From assembly GCA_026413225.1 (NCBI GenBank), contig CM048557.1, positions 62,486,987-62,550,986 of the forward strand: a DNA stretch of 64,000 nucleotides. Reading direction: 5' to 3'. Made by a program: the position numbers and the translations under genes. The notes beneath the pieces are model-generated. The model was not told the DNA's origin. It saw only the letters and a list, made by a program, of their open reading frames with translations, and ran no database searches. Of the stretch, positions 10,098-21,785 are shown piece after piece; the first letter of the stretch is position 1, and every line of letters starts with the position of its first letter. This DNA is from Otis tarda (taxonomy: Eukaryota; Chordata; Aves; Otidiformes; Otididae).

Positions 10098-12295
10098 CAT
10101 TATCGCAGAGGCGTTATCACGGGATATTCTGCTACCAATTTGCTCAGCCTTGGCGAGCAGCGGGTCTGCCCTAGACCTGGTCGAGTCCATTGAACAAAGG
10201 GGAGCGACTTCTAGCAGTTTCCTACAGAAGCTACCACCTTAGGCTCCCCCTCACTAAACAAAACCAGAACATGGAGACAATACACTTCCTGAAGACTCCT
10301 AACTGGCAAATCATTCACCACTTGGTTTTCCAAGTGATAAGTCAAATGCTGAGGAAAGTGCCAAGACTTCTGATGACAAATTGCATTCAATACTTAGGCC
10401 ATTGACCACACAATTAGTAACATTTTGTTAGAGTGGAGCTTCTATTTCTGCCAACAGTCTAACTGTACTGGACAATACATGAGCTCAATATCCGTGACAA
10501 AGTAACCCTGTCCAAGCCAAAGACTGAATAAAAAGATCATGCTCTGTTGCCTTGGTTTTATGTAGTCTCTCAAATGTCAATTAACACCTGAGACTCCTGT
10601 GCAGAAAACAACGGTGTAATGGAGATATTCTCAATTGTCCCACAGGATTTTGCAATGTCTTCCGAAGGAGAGTAGATAAGGGCGTAAGAGACCTCAATTT
10701 ACGTGTTACAGAGAGAGAGGGAGTAGAGCTATCCAAGAGAAGGATCAAGGTTTCCTTTTAATAAAGATGTGCTTGACAGAGCAGTGAAGCTAAGATAATC
10801 TTTTTCAGGGGAATGTGGTAATGTAATGAAGTTTTGCAGGAAAACTATCCTAAACAGATCTTCCACTTGCCCGCATTCCTGATGGAAGGAACAGGATAGT
10901 TCTGCCGATGCTTCCGAATCAGCATTTGCAAATACTTCCTGCAGCTATTTTGTTTGCTTATCTAATGACCAGGGCTTGGCCTGCATATTGTAATTAATAA
11001 TTTAGGAAGAAAAGAGCACAAATATCTATTAAGGTGTAGATCTTAATGCTTGTTGCTCTTTAAAGAATGAATATTGGAAAAATGCCTAACTTTGCATCAT
11101 ATATCAGGATCTATACTCAAACTGATAATTTAGTTTCTTCAGACCCATTGTATGGGTCTCAAGAAGGCCTCATATAAGTGCATGAATAGCTTATGTTAAT
11201 ATGAAGCAAATTATGCCTTCTAAACCTTATACCACATGGATTTAGAACCATCTATTACTGTAGCCAAAGGGACCATTTTGATGACCTAAACTGACCACCT
11301 TCCTAACAAAGGTGAAAGAACCAATCGCATAACCCACTGTTATCTGTGTTATGTGATGGGAAGACATGCAACTTAAACTTCAACATATCAACTACATGAA
11401 GATCTATCATACCCCTAGACAGGTTATTTCAACAGTTAATTAGCCTGACAATTTTTGTGTCTCTTTAGGAATGTGATCTGGTCTCCAAAAACTGGCTCCC
11501 AAGATACCATTCCCAAAGGCTTCCTGACTCTTTCTTTCTAAATTGTGGTCAAGCAAACTTTTAACTTGAGATAGAGGTAAACTAAATGTACCTTGGGTCT
11601 CTTGGAGGAATTAAGTATCTTACACTGAGAGATATTTCTAAGTTCTAAGCACTCCTAGATATCTTTTCTGCTCTCTTTTCAATTTTACAACTTATTTTGT
11701 GAAATGTGGAAAACAGGACGGACTTAAATAGTCCAGAAAGGGCCTCATGAGAGCCATTCACAGAACTGAAGTTGTCTCTTTACTCTTCTATGAAATCTTA
11801 TTGCTTGCCCATACCACATCTGTACTTTAACTAATGGCCACAGCGATGCACTTGGAGTAGCTCTAAGTGTCTGTCACTGCTCCTAAATTGGTGTGAGGCA
11901 GTCTACACTCCAGCATACATCACCTGCAGCCAGCAGAGTGCATGGAAGACAGGCAAAGTCATGGTATTATCTTGATGGAACTAAATCCTAGTTATTTTAA
12001 TGTAATTACTGGATAGCACATGTTTTTGTTTTTTCTTGGTTTTTTGTTGTTTTTTTTTTTTTTAAATTATTGCACAAACATATTTCACAGTCCTTTTCAG
12101 CCCTTGGTAAGGGAAAGCTTCTCCTCCCTTAAGCTAAATCTTTGTGAGGATCATAATTCTCTCCACCATTCTTTTGAGCTCTCTGTGATATGGAGACCAT
12201 CAAAGGGACTTTTTTGGATGCTCTGCACTCTTTTCTGGTCAAGATTGACATCCTCAGCACTCTAAGCATTTTTTTCAGCCATTTTAGGCTAGGAA

Positions 12296-12312
12296 AGACT
12301 AGACTAGACTAG
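12296..12312 (+). repeat. Short AGACT pentanucleotide repeat
   Basis: About three consecutive agact units lie in 'aaagactagactagactag'. It is too short to be strongly unstable. Confidence 0.8.
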
Positions 12313-12474
12313 AAAAGACTGACAAGTAAGCTATCATTACAATGCGACTTGCTGGTTTTTGTCATGGCAACTTTGTTTAGTTGTGAGCAAAGTAGTAACT
12401 ACATTAAAGAAGGAGTCTTTTGCCCAAAAGAAAAAGGTTAATTTTTCAGTTTGCCTGTTGCAGTAGCTAAGAGT

Positions 12475-12479
12475 GTTCC
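12475..12479 (+). repeat. Target-site duplication, left of LTR copy 2
   Basis: The five bases gttcc abut the LTR and are repeated exactly at 13621-13625. A 5-bp duplication is typical of the ERVL group of vertebrate endogenous retroviruses, although other groups cannot be excluded from this alone. Confidence 0.85.
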
Positions 12480-12661
12480 TGTCGTAGTTCAGCCCCGATC
12501 GGGACCAGACTACGCAGTCTCTCTCTCGCTCCCCCCACCCTCCGAGAGAATAGGAGGAGATGATATAGGAAAAACGGCTCAAGGTTTGAGATAAGGACAG
12601 GGAGAAATCCTTAAAGTTACCATCACGGGCAAAACAGACTCGACTTGGGGAAAACTACTCA

Positions 12662-12667
12662 TTTATT
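12662..12667 (-). other. LTR polyadenylation signal AATAAA (copy 2)
   Basis: The minus-strand hexamer AATAAA occupies the same place as in copy 1. Confidence 0.6.
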
Positions 12668-13439
12668 TCTAAAATTAGCAGGAGAATGAGACAGGGAACA
12701 AGATAACCTCCCCCCACCCCTCCCTCTTCCCGGGCTTAACGTTATCTATACTACCTTCCCCTCCCGAGCGGCACGGGGGGGGAAAAAGGAATGGGGGTCG
12801 CGGTCAGTTCATCACGCGTTGTTTTATGCCGCTGTGTCATCGTCGGGGGAAGAACTCCTCGCATTCCTCCTCTGCTCCATCGTGGGGTCCCTCCCACGGG
12901 CCACAGTCCTTCGTGAAACTGCTCCGGCGTGGCTCATCTCTTCCACGGGGTGCAGTCCCTCTAGAACAGCTGTCCCAGCGGGCCCTCCACGGGCCACAGC
13001 CTCCTTCAGGCCTCCACCTGCTCCGGCGTGGGGTCCTCCACGGGCTGCAGGTAGATCTCTGCCCCTCCGTGGACCTCCATGGGCTGCAGGGGGACAACCC
13101 GCTCCACCACGGTCTTCACCACGAGTTGCAGAGGAATCTTGGCCAGGAGCCGCATTACTCCTCCCCCTCCTTCTTCACTGACCTTGGCGTCTGCAGCCGT
13201 TCCTTACAACAGGCTGGCAGACGCCTCTCAGGATCCTTTTTACATCTAGTTCACTTCTCATCTCCTCTCCACTTCTTGCAGCCAGGCCGGGCCGAGTTGG
13301 GCCCAGTCGGCTGCCTGGCGGGAGGCCAGAGGGTGAGGCCTGCAAGGCCCACGAGGCTCGCGCCTCCCCCTCTCTGTCCCCCCACTCAGCTGCTTCACAT
13401 CTTCTCTTCTTTTTTTTTTTTTTTTCCTGTTTTCTCCTT

Positions 13440-13447
13440 CTTAAATA
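13440..13447 (-). promoter_or_regulatory. TATA-like box of LTR copy 2
   Basis: The minus strand reads 'gtatttaagaagg', identical in core and position to copy 1. Conservation in both copies supports it as the LTR promoter element. Confidence 0.5.
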
Positions 13448-13620
13448 CGTTATCGCAGAGGCGTTATCACAGAACATTCTGCTACCAATTGGCTCGGCCT
13501 TGGCCAGCAGTAGGTCCGCCCTAGGCCCGGCCGAGTCCACTAAACAAAGGGGAGCAACTTCTAGCAGTTTCCTACAGAAGCTACCACCTTCGGCCCCCCC
13601 TCACTAACAAAACCAGAACA

Positions 13621-16600
13621 GTTCCCCATAGAAGTCCTCTGTCTATATACACTCTGTGGGATGTTGCTATGCAAAGAATTCCTGATTCAGCAAAACACAC
13701 ACTGAGCTTTGAACATGCTTGAGGAAGTATTTGCTGTAGCAACAGAAAAAAATATTAAATCATTGAAGCAACAGTTAGCAAAAGCAGGATAAGGGAGGAT
13801 GAGATGTGTGAAGAGACAAAGTGAAATCAAACAAAAATAAACACTTGCCTGCTTGAATGGGAGCAGACTTCTATGGACTGATGTATAGATGCAGATTGGA
13901 CACCTGCTCCAAGGAAACGTGTGATGACAGGCAATATGTAACACCTCTGAGACCTCTTATGTGATGACCTCCTAAATTTACATACAAAAAGTAACTGTTA
14001 GCAGCAGCGTCCCCTGACGCTCTATTGCTCCTCGCCATTTCAGCTACTGCTGGTTGGACAGCACAGGGCAAAGAAAGGGAAAATGTGCCTTGGAAATGTT
14101 ACTCCCAAGTGGCTATTGCTTTTAAAAGGTGTTTCTGTTAGTCATATGGAAAGCATGCTTGGGAAAAGCTTTTAGAAAGCATTTTTTTTACAAAGCAAAG
14201 AATATCTGTGCAATTTTAAATCTCAGCTAAGGCTGGAAACAATGCAGAAATGTACCTGATACATTTAAAATGCAGGGAAAATACATCTTCTGGTAAAATA
14301 CTTCTCTAGTTTGCCTGTAAAAGGATCTTCCTCCTTGTCTGTGATATTAGCAGCTGCTACCATTTCATCTTAAGGCTTCCCAAATCCTCAGAGTCCTGGA
14401 ACATATTTTGTCATACATTCATAATGACCCACAAATTGTAAAAAACCAGAGCTGCCTCTAGCCCACTGGCCATGAAATCCTTCTTTAGTGGTTCCAGTCT
14501 TTTATGGCCTTGTTAAAGTGCCCAAGCCAAATCATTTGTCAGACTTACCCAGGAATAAAATTGTTTTATGCTCTTGTCAAGTGTCATCCAGATCTGACAG
14601 CAGCATTCAGTGTTCTGTAATTCTCCAAAACCAAATTGGAAAACAAAGCCATCATCACCTTTAGACATGGGAAATTACTGTAGTGAATTTTATAAGGGCT
14701 AAAATTCACATGTGCTGGTTCATTAGTTCTGTCCAGTGTTTCCTTTTAATGTCTTCTGGATCCAGATATCTAGCTCAAGAATTTTTCCTATATTTTGTGT
14801 AGAGGTCAGCTGCAGAAGCTGAACTTGACTTTTTCCTAATTACATCTGCATTTGACTGTAAAAGACTTGAAGCTATGCCACTACTGTTTCTCTTTATTTC
14901 CTCTTTTTTTTTCCACTTACTAGCAGAAAAAAAAAAGTGTAAAAAAATGAGAAAACAACCTAAATACCAGAGCACATTTCTTCCCTAGTTAAAGGATTGG
15001 TAATCAGTATGTGCTTTATGGCATGAGAGCAATTGGATTTGAGATAGCTACCCATTGCACTAAATGGTGTCAGTGCTTCCTGAGCAACAAAGCTCCTCTG
15101 CTGCCACTGCTCCTTCAGAAGCAGCCTCCTGTTCCTGGTACCAGAACCAGCCATGATCAGGGAATACCGCTACGTTCCACAGTCACCACAACTTATACAT
15201 ACGGCTTTCTAAAAAAAAGCCCAAGAAGCACAAATGAGCACAAACAAGTTCAGCATACCACTCTTCAACTGCTCTGTCGCCTGTTCCTGCCTTCAAATAG
15301 ACCTGCCTTGTATTTAGGAAGCTTCTCCCAGCTGGTGATCTCCAAGCAACTTGAAAGCACTCATGAATGCAGGACTGCAGAAACCTTTTGCTGCAATTAA
15401 GTATAATTACTCTGCCGCTGTCTTTTCCTCTTTATTCTCCAACTAGAGAAACAAAGGAGAAAAGTTAATCACCAAGTTCTGCCACCTTTATTTAAGTTGA
15501 ACAGCTTTTTTTTTGTGCCTGAATAGTCATCTGGATTCTTCCTGGCTGAATGCTGTACTGCTTAATTTGGCAAAGAGGAATGGATGCAGGTGTGCAATGG
15601 GTTGTCTCAAGACTTGATAAAGGAGACAGAGACAAAACCTACTGGTCCTCAATTTATAGTCTGAAATTGTTAGAATAAGTAATCAATCCAACAAGACTTT
15701 TCTGCTGGGCATTGGCAGTAGTACGCTCGGCAGTGTTTTATATCATCTTTCACAAATCCACCACGTTAATCCAATCCAGAGCAAAATTGAGCTTTTTTGG
15801 GGGGTTGGTATCTCTTTTCTAAACTCATGATGATGAAAAAAAGTTTGTGTATATGACTTAAAGAAAGGAAAGAAAAGGTACTGTTTACTAGTTTACTACC
15901 ATTATCAAAGCAGCTCTCTTTCTCCCAGTGTCATCTCCACCTTCCTAATCAGTGCTGAAAGTGGTGCAAAGGCAAGCACTAGGCTTTTGCCTGTGGTGAG
16001 TTGATAACATTGACACATAATTTGATAGTGGTTTTGGCAGTTTTGAGGGATTTTGTCCTTCTCAAATCTGTAAGCCCTTATTAATACTTTCCACACAGAT
16101 GTCTAAGCCACAGGTAATATTTTTCTACTAAAACTGTAGCTGCACCTTTTCAACAGATTTTAATGGATTATGCATTTACCTTGATCAGCTCCGCCATTCC
16201 TCCCACAAAAATGCATTACAAAACAGGGGAACAAAAGTGTTCCCAGATAATTTGCAGGAGCGCATTATACTTGCTCAGTGCTGCCTAACAATTAGTGTTA
16301 CTTGGCATGTTACTGACTTTTTCCTTCTAGAAGCAAATTCAATAGCTGTTTCAACATAATGGGGGTGGTTTTGGCAGCTATGTGACCCAGATACAAGCCT
16401 CAGTTTGAGTATATTTTCAGCTTTGCTATCTTGGCTTATCGCAGGGTTGGGAATCTGAAGCTCTCTGTAAGCATCCAGCTGCAGTGGAGTTAGGCAGCTG
16501 GAGTCCTGGCTGCTTGCTTAGGGCAGAACGTTACGGGCCAAGCTGCATAGAAAATGCCCTTGGCAACCGCTCAATGGAAGGAGGATTGGAGAGGAGAGGA

Positions 16601-17798
16601 GAAAAGGCAGTAACTGTGGGTAAAACAGATCCTGGAAATAAGGAGGAAAAGAAGACTTTGCTGCACCTGAGCTGGGGAGATGCTCGTATTATGGGGGCAA
16701 AGTTATCTGAATAAAAGGGTTTGGGTTTGGTTTCCAGCTTTGCTTTGAGATCCCTCTCAGCTCAGCAGAGTGCAGGGCAAACAGAAATAGCGTAAAGCTC
16801 CCTTCTGCTCCCAGTGCCAGACCAGGGAGCTCTGCAAAACCTAGAATGGATTAAGGGGGAGCGTTAACCGGGGGATTCACACCATCCTGCTTTCATCACC
16901 TCCTAGTCTGGGGAAGGGCAGTATCCTGTCGGAAGCTGATTTAGAGCAGGGCTGGGTGCTGCCCTGAATGTCTCTGCTCTGCCCACAAAGGGCTCCACAG
17001 GGACAGGAGCCAGCAAGTCAAGTGCCTCTAATGGGGCACTGTGTTCATTTTCCTGCCTCCAACTGCTGCCTCTGCCAGTGATGTGCCAGCGTGACACACA
17101 GCCTGCCTTATCCTCTCCCTGGCTTCCTCATTATACTGGATTTTGTAGGCTGGCAGAAAGGTGGCTGTGCCAGCTTGTTGTCACCTAAGAAAGCTCCTGT
17201 GTCATGGGGAGTCTTTGACGGCTTCATTTGGGCAGCTTTGTTTGTTCTCTGTGCCTCATTGGCAGCACAAATGGGTGGAAACTGGACCAGCTATCCAACC
17301 TCCAACATATGATCCGGGATAAGCTGGTTATGGTAACATTTCCCCTGCATTTTGTGACTACCACATGGGTGGGAGTTGGCATGACTCAGTGCCACCTGTG
17401 TGCTCCTTATTGTGCTGCGAATTGTGTCCAGCAACGCTGGGGAGGAGACCTAGCGAGTGACAACAGTGCAAACAGATTGAGAGGATGACTGTGGAGTTGG
17501 AAAACATGCCAGGTATTTCTAAGTCCAAATCTCTGCAAGACTTAAACACATCAGTCACAATGACTGGACCAAGAGAGCCTGCTGGCTGCTGGCTGGTGGT
17601 TCTCAAACACTGTTCTTACTGTCCCTCTCCAAGTCACTTTGGGCAAACTTTATCATGACAACAGAGGCTTTGTATGAAGAATGCACACAGCTGAAATGCT
17701 CAAAGCAAGGATTTACTATCTAATATATACAACTGATAGCTAAGAATATTGAACTGATCGAGGTGAGGCACTCATATGGTCACAACCATAGAGCACCT
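13621..17798. other. Single-copy noncoding DNA
   Basis: The left edge is the gttcc target duplication. No exon or transposable element was recognised. A-rich tracts lie near 14928-14947 and T-rich tracts near 14905-14913 and 15506-15515. Short open frames at 15011-15400 and 17091-17488 encode nothing recognisable. Confidence 0.5.
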
Positions 17799-17854
17799 GT
17801 GGAGTGGAGTGGAGTGGAGTGGAGTGGAGTGGAGTGGAGTGGAGTGGAGTGGAG
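17799..17854 (+). repeat. GGAGT pentanucleotide microsatellite, about 11 units
   Basis: From 17801 to 17850 there are ten perfect ggagt units, with a partial unit on each side. Because the period is five, all three forward frames read through it (for example repeated Val-Glu-Trp-Ser-Gly), which creates spurious overlapping open frames. The purity suggests a recent or still variable array. Confidence 0.97.
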
Positions 17855-19009
17855 GTCTCACACTGGCCTCAGCTTCCCCAGCACGGCAAGCACGCCAGCG
17901 GTTGGTCGAGGTCTCACAGGAGGACTCAGCACCTGGAGCCACTTCTTTGGCTCTTTTTTGTGTTTTGTTTTTGTCCTGTCTAATGTGCGTTGCTTCTTCC
18001 CCACACAAGTTTCTGACAGCCTCTGGTGGTGGACAGGCTTGAGCAGGAGTGTGGACAGACAGCCCTTTCTGTCGACTGGAGACCCAAAACTGTAGGGCAT
18101 GGCAAACTAATGACCTTTGTTTTTGTCCACCTTCATAGACACTTACTGGGCTACAGGGGCACATGCCTTTCAGTTGCCTTGCAGGTCCCAGCCAGAACAT
18201 TTCCTATATTTGTTTGCCACCTTTTGGAGCAGTCTTTCACAGACAATATCCCCCAAAAGACTTCTGCAGACATTTTGACCTAACTAATCAATGAGGGACC
18301 CCAAATAATCCCAGTAAGCCACTCTATAGATTTCCTTGCTGGCCATTCTGACCACTAGCCCTGGTAGGAAAGACCAACCTGGTTGTCTGCATTCGTGCTC
18401 TTCTCTAATGGAGTGCTGTAAGGTGACAGCAGTCTTGTGGCCAAGTCCCTGCCAGCCGCTCCACTGTGTGAGGCAATACAGTTTGCTTGTATTTCAGAGC
18501 AGAAGAATGTTTTGTTTTGACAACAAAGTAAGCATGCATCTTAGCTGACCTGAAAGTTCCCTTCTAGCTCAGTGACTCAAGATCCCAAGGACAATCACAA
18601 GGTTGCACAATGGGGTTTAACTGCAGTCTGGGGAGCTAGTGGTAGGGCACAGAGAATAGATATTTGCAACATATGTGGGAGACTTTAGGATCTGAGGGCG
18701 GTGTAGGGCAGTTGTAGCTCTTCTTCCTCCCTCCTCTACCTATCTTCAATCACCAGGCAAAGAGCAGTAACAGGTCCAAGTTTAATGACATGACAGGCAT
18801 GTGGATGGGATGCATATGTGAGAATGCGGACTTGCAATATAGTGCATCCTATCCAGCATGGACCTTAAACAGCAAAGCCCTACCCAAGGGATGGCTTAAT
18901 TTAGGTGTGTGTTGCCTCTGAATGGTGTTTTGCCAGGTACACCTTTACAGGAAAGTGATGGAGTCTTGATCCATCACCAACTAACAGAGCTGGCTCCAAC
19001 TACTTAAAC
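17855..19009. other. Single-copy noncoding DNA
   Basis: No coding or repeat feature recognised. Confidence 0.5.
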
Positions 19010-19262
19010 TTAAAAATAGAGGAAGGTAGATTTAGACTGGATATTAGGAAAAATTTTTTTACAATGCGAGTTGTAGAACACTGGAACAGGTTGCCCAGAG
19101 AGGTGGTGGATGCCCCATCCCTGAAAACATTCAAGGCCAGGTTGGATGAGGCTCTGAGCAACCCGATCTGGTTGGACATGTCCCTGCTCCTTGCAGGGGG
19201 GTTGGACTGGATGGGCTTTGAAGGTCCCTTCCAACTCTAACCATTCTATGATTCTATGATTC
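19010..19262 (+). mobile_element. CR1 LINE 3' end
   Basis: It begins at 'aaaaatagaggaaggtagat', inside the CR1 ORF2 C-terminus, and ends with 'ccattctatgattctatgat'. The element is 5'-truncated to about 250 bp. The 'gatttagactggatattagg' and 'gttggactggatgg' blocks match the other young copies in this window. Confidence 0.95.
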
Positions 19263-19677
19263 CATCTCCCTGATTACTGCAGTGCACAGTGGATGAGGAG
19301 TTAGCCCGTTAGGAAACGTGCATATTGTGGAAGACATAAAGAATTATTTGTACTTATTCATATCACCTAACTGATGACTTCAAACCACAGAATGAATGAA
19401 TGGAGTTTCCAAAATCCTTAGGCAGAAATTTACTGTGCTTATCTTCTTGCTTTTTCTTGTTTAAGCAAATGGGGAGAAACAAGGCATAAAGTGTCCAGTT
19501 CTGCTGCACCTATTTTACATATTGAAGAAGTGTTTAATCCCAGAAATGGAGGATATTTTAAAGAGAACATGGTTCAATTAGTTCAAAGGAAATATCAGCT
19601 ACGTGTATGGTTGATATAGATAAAGCTTAAACATATATAAGCATGCTGGTCATTCTTTCCCAGCTGCAGGTTCTCAT
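19263..19677. other. Single-copy noncoding DNA between CR1 copies
   Basis: AT-rich, with no feature recognised. Confidence 0.5.
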
Positions 19678-19763
19678 TCCTTCTCTCTAAACTAGAGAGA
19701 CATGGGTTTGATGGACGGACCACCCGGTGGATAAGGAGTTGCCTGGATGGCCGCACTCAGAGA

Positions 19764-20066
19764 GTGGTGGTCAACGGCTCAATGTCCATGTGGAGACCGG
19801 TCACGAGTGGTGTCCCTCAGGGGTCCGTGTTGGGCCTGGCCCTGTTCAACATCTTTGTCGGCGACACAGACACTGGGATAGAGTGCACCCTCAGCAAGTT
19901 CACCGATGACTCCAAACTGTGTGGTGCCGTTGACACGCTGGAAGGGAGGGATGCCATCCAGAGGGACCTTGACAGGCTGGAGAGGTGGGCCCGTGCCAAC
20001 GAAGTTCAACCAGGCCAAGTGCAAGGTCCTGCACCTGGGTCATGGCAATCCCAGGAACAAATATAG
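19764..20066 (+). pseudogene. CR1 reverse transcriptase fragment, palm
   Basis: The frame includes RT motif B as [11 protein letters not shown] (residues 14-24), then the CR1 palm catalytic region [10 protein letters not shown] where active copies have F/YADD. The first residue of the catalytic motif is kept as F, the second is T instead of A, and both aspartates remain. The frame leaves the CR1 reading at the 5-bp deletion near 20000 and stops soon after. It has no start of its own and is not expected to be expressed. Confidence 0.9.
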
Positions 20067-20736
20067 GCTAGGCGGAGAATGGATTGAGAGCAGCCCTGAG
20101 GAGAAGGACTTGGGAGTACTGGTGGACGAGAAGCTCAACGTGAGCAGGCAATGTGCCCTTGCGGCCCAGAAGGCCAACCACATCCTGGGCTGCATCAAGA
20201 GAAGCGTGGCCAGCAGGTCGAGGGAGGTGATTCTCCCCCTCTACTCTGCCCTGGTGAGACCCCACCTGGAGTACTGTGTCCAGTTCTGGAGCCCCCAACA
20301 TAAGAAGGACATGGACCAGTTGGAGAAGGTCCAGAGGAGGGCCACGAAGATGATCAGAGGGCTGGAGCACCTCTCCTATGAGGACAGGCTAAGAGAGTTG
20401 GGGCTGTTCTGCCTGGAGAAGAGGAGGCTCTGGGGAGACCTTATAGCGGTCTTCCAGTACCTCAAGGGGGCCTACAAGAAAGATGGGGAGAAGCTGTTCA
20501 GTAGGGCCTGTTGTGATAGGACAAGGGGTAATGGTTTTAAAATAGAGGGGGGTAGATTTAGACTGGATATTAGGACAAAATTTTTTACAATGCGAGTTGT
20601 AGAGCACTGGAACAGGTTGCCCAGAGACGTGGTGGATGCCCCATCCCGGGAAACATTCAAGGCCAGGCTGGATGAGGCTCTGAGCAACCTGATCTGGTCG
20701 GGGATGTCCCTGCTCCTTGCAGGGGGGTTGGACTAG
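20003..20736 (+). pseudogene. CR1 ORF2 C-terminal region, fragment
   Basis: Downstream of the deletion the CR1 reading resumes in another frame: [13 protein letters not shown], then [30 protein letters not shown] and [12 protein letters not shown] blocks (here DRLRELGL), ending [16 protein letters not shown]. These blocks are characteristic of the region downstream of RT in CR1-clade elements. The stretch is open for about 240 codons, but it is cut off from the catalytic part by the frameshift. Confidence 0.9.
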
Positions 20737-20795
20737 ATGACCTTTGAAGGTCCCTTCCAACACAAACCATTCTATGATTCTATGATTCTATGATT

Positions 20796-21680
20796 AGATT
20801 TCCCCAACCCTGTGACACGAGCATCTTTGCTCTCCCTTTTCTCCATCTGTGTCAAGCACATGAGTAGATTTATTCACTTAAAGTGAAGAATACTTAAGAT
20901 GCTTAAAGTGAAGCATATCCTTCAGGGTTATGCTGGACAAAGGCCAAAGATGTGCAGTGTTGCTCCCGTCTTATCACATACATGAGACATCCACTAATAA
21001 ACAAATAAAACAAGTTCTGTCATGTGCTAATGGCATTTTTTCCCCTTAATTTCCTAGCATACGTGTTTTCCAGTGCAGATGTTTTTGAATGCAAACAAGG
21101 AGAAAACAGAGCTAAAGTGGTCAACATTTTGGTTTTCATTTCATTCCCAAATTACAATTTTAAGAATGATTTCCCCTTAAATCTTACATCTGTGTGTGCC
21201 TTGGCACCTAAAATGGCACCATTTGTGGAGCCCTGAAAGGAGCAGAAGTGCTGACACATACAGCTTCACTCCAGCTATGGGAAAGTGCTGATATAATTAA
21301 TTTCAGGGATTCTCTTCATTGCTGGTAAAATTACGATGTATTTTCTCCCTGTAACCTGAAAAATAGTTCCAGGGTTGAATTTTTTGTCCTAACCCTTACT
21401 TTTCATTTCACATGTGTTGAGAAATGAACACCTTTTTTTGAACTTTGATCCTCTGCCAAAACTTGAATAAGCAGCAGTTTGTGAAATAATATGTTTCTCC
21501 TAATTTATGCAAAGAATGGGAAAGCATTTGCACTAACACTACAGATGGCTGTGCCCTGTCTCTAGCAGCCACGTAAACAAGTTGGTGGAGATCTGAAACT
21601 TCAGTGCTACAGCACAGCTACAGCACCTAGCAGCTCTATTGGTCTAAAAACAACGGCTCTGCCGCCCTGAGAAAAATTAT
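20796..21680. other. Single-copy noncoding DNA between CR1 copies
   Basis: No coding or repeat feature recognised. Confidence 0.5.
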
Positions 21681-21785
21681 CTGAGCAACCTGATCTGGTT
21701 GGAGATGTCCCTGTTCCTGGCAGGGGGGTTGGATTAGATGACCTTTAAAGGTCCCTTCCAACCCAAACCATTCTATGATTCTATT
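21681..21785 (+). mobile_element. CR1 LINE 3' end, about 105 bp
   Basis: It starts at 'ctgagcaacctgatctggtt' and ends 'aaccattctatgattctat'. Only the extreme 3' end is present. Confidence 0.95.

Larger units (their letters stand above)
9138..10271 (-). mobile_element. Solo LTR of an avian endogenous retrovirus (copy 1)
   Basis: In its own sense the LTR runs from 10271 down to 9138, starts TGTTCTGGTTTTG and ends CTACAACA, so it has the canonical TG...CA ends. A TATA-like 'tatttaag' and an AATAAA polyadenylation signal are both present in this sense. It closely matches the LTR at 12480-13620 along its length, and many of the differences are CpG-type transitions. The layout matches a 1.1-kb LTR that I recall as common in bird genomes. 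No gag, pol or env sequence adjoins it, no primer-binding site follows it and no polypurine tract precedes it, so it is a recombined solo LTR. Flanks read cggag and tggag, a 5-bp target duplication with one C/T difference. Confidence 0.85.
10272..12479. other. 2.2-kb spacer between the two solo LTRs
   Basis: AT-rich single-copy sequence. No retroviral protein motif, primer-binding site or polypurine tract is visible in the minus sense, so this is not the internal part of a provirus. A T tract lies near 12042-12063 and a short AGACT tandem at 12296-12312. Confidence 0.7.
12480..13620 (-). mobile_element. Solo LTR of an avian endogenous retrovirus (copy 2)
   Basis: It runs in the minus sense from 13620 to 12480, beginning TGTTCTGGTTTTG and ending CTACGACA, with perfect gttcc duplications on both sides. 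It shares with copy 1 the TATA-like site (13440-13447), the AATAAA (12662-12667), the decayed 45-bp array and a T-rich tract (13409-13427 here). The exact flanking duplication proves that this LTR is a complete insertion unit, so a full provirus inserted here and lost its interior by LTR-LTR recombination. Open frames on both strands are GC-driven and encode no retroviral domain. Confidence 0.9.
19678..20795 (+). mobile_element. CR1 LINE, 1.1 kb, 5'-truncated
   Basis: It starts in the reverse transcriptase domain ('ttctctctaaactagagaga') and ends with three ATTCTATG tail units. It contains RT motif B, the region of the catalytic motif, the thumb and C-terminal region and the short 3' untranslated end. 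The same starting block lies internally in the copy at 52086-53683, which confirms 5' truncation. The two share a 5-bp deletion (here between 20000 and 20001) relative to the copy at 23824. Confidence 0.97.

Noticed and set aside
9138..13620. A full provirus with two LTRs and a 2.2-kb interior
   Set aside because: Each LTR has its own target duplication, the outer flanks do not match, and no primer-binding site, polypurine tract or viral protein motif is seen in between.
17763..18095. Repeat protein encoded by the GGAGT array (Val-Glu-Trp-Ser-Gly repeats)
   Set aside because: A five-base period keeps all three forward frames open, so the repeat protein is an artefact of the microsatellite.
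19779..20370. Antisense open frames across the CR1 copies
   Set aside because: They mirror the CR1 ORF2 on the other strand and encode no known product.
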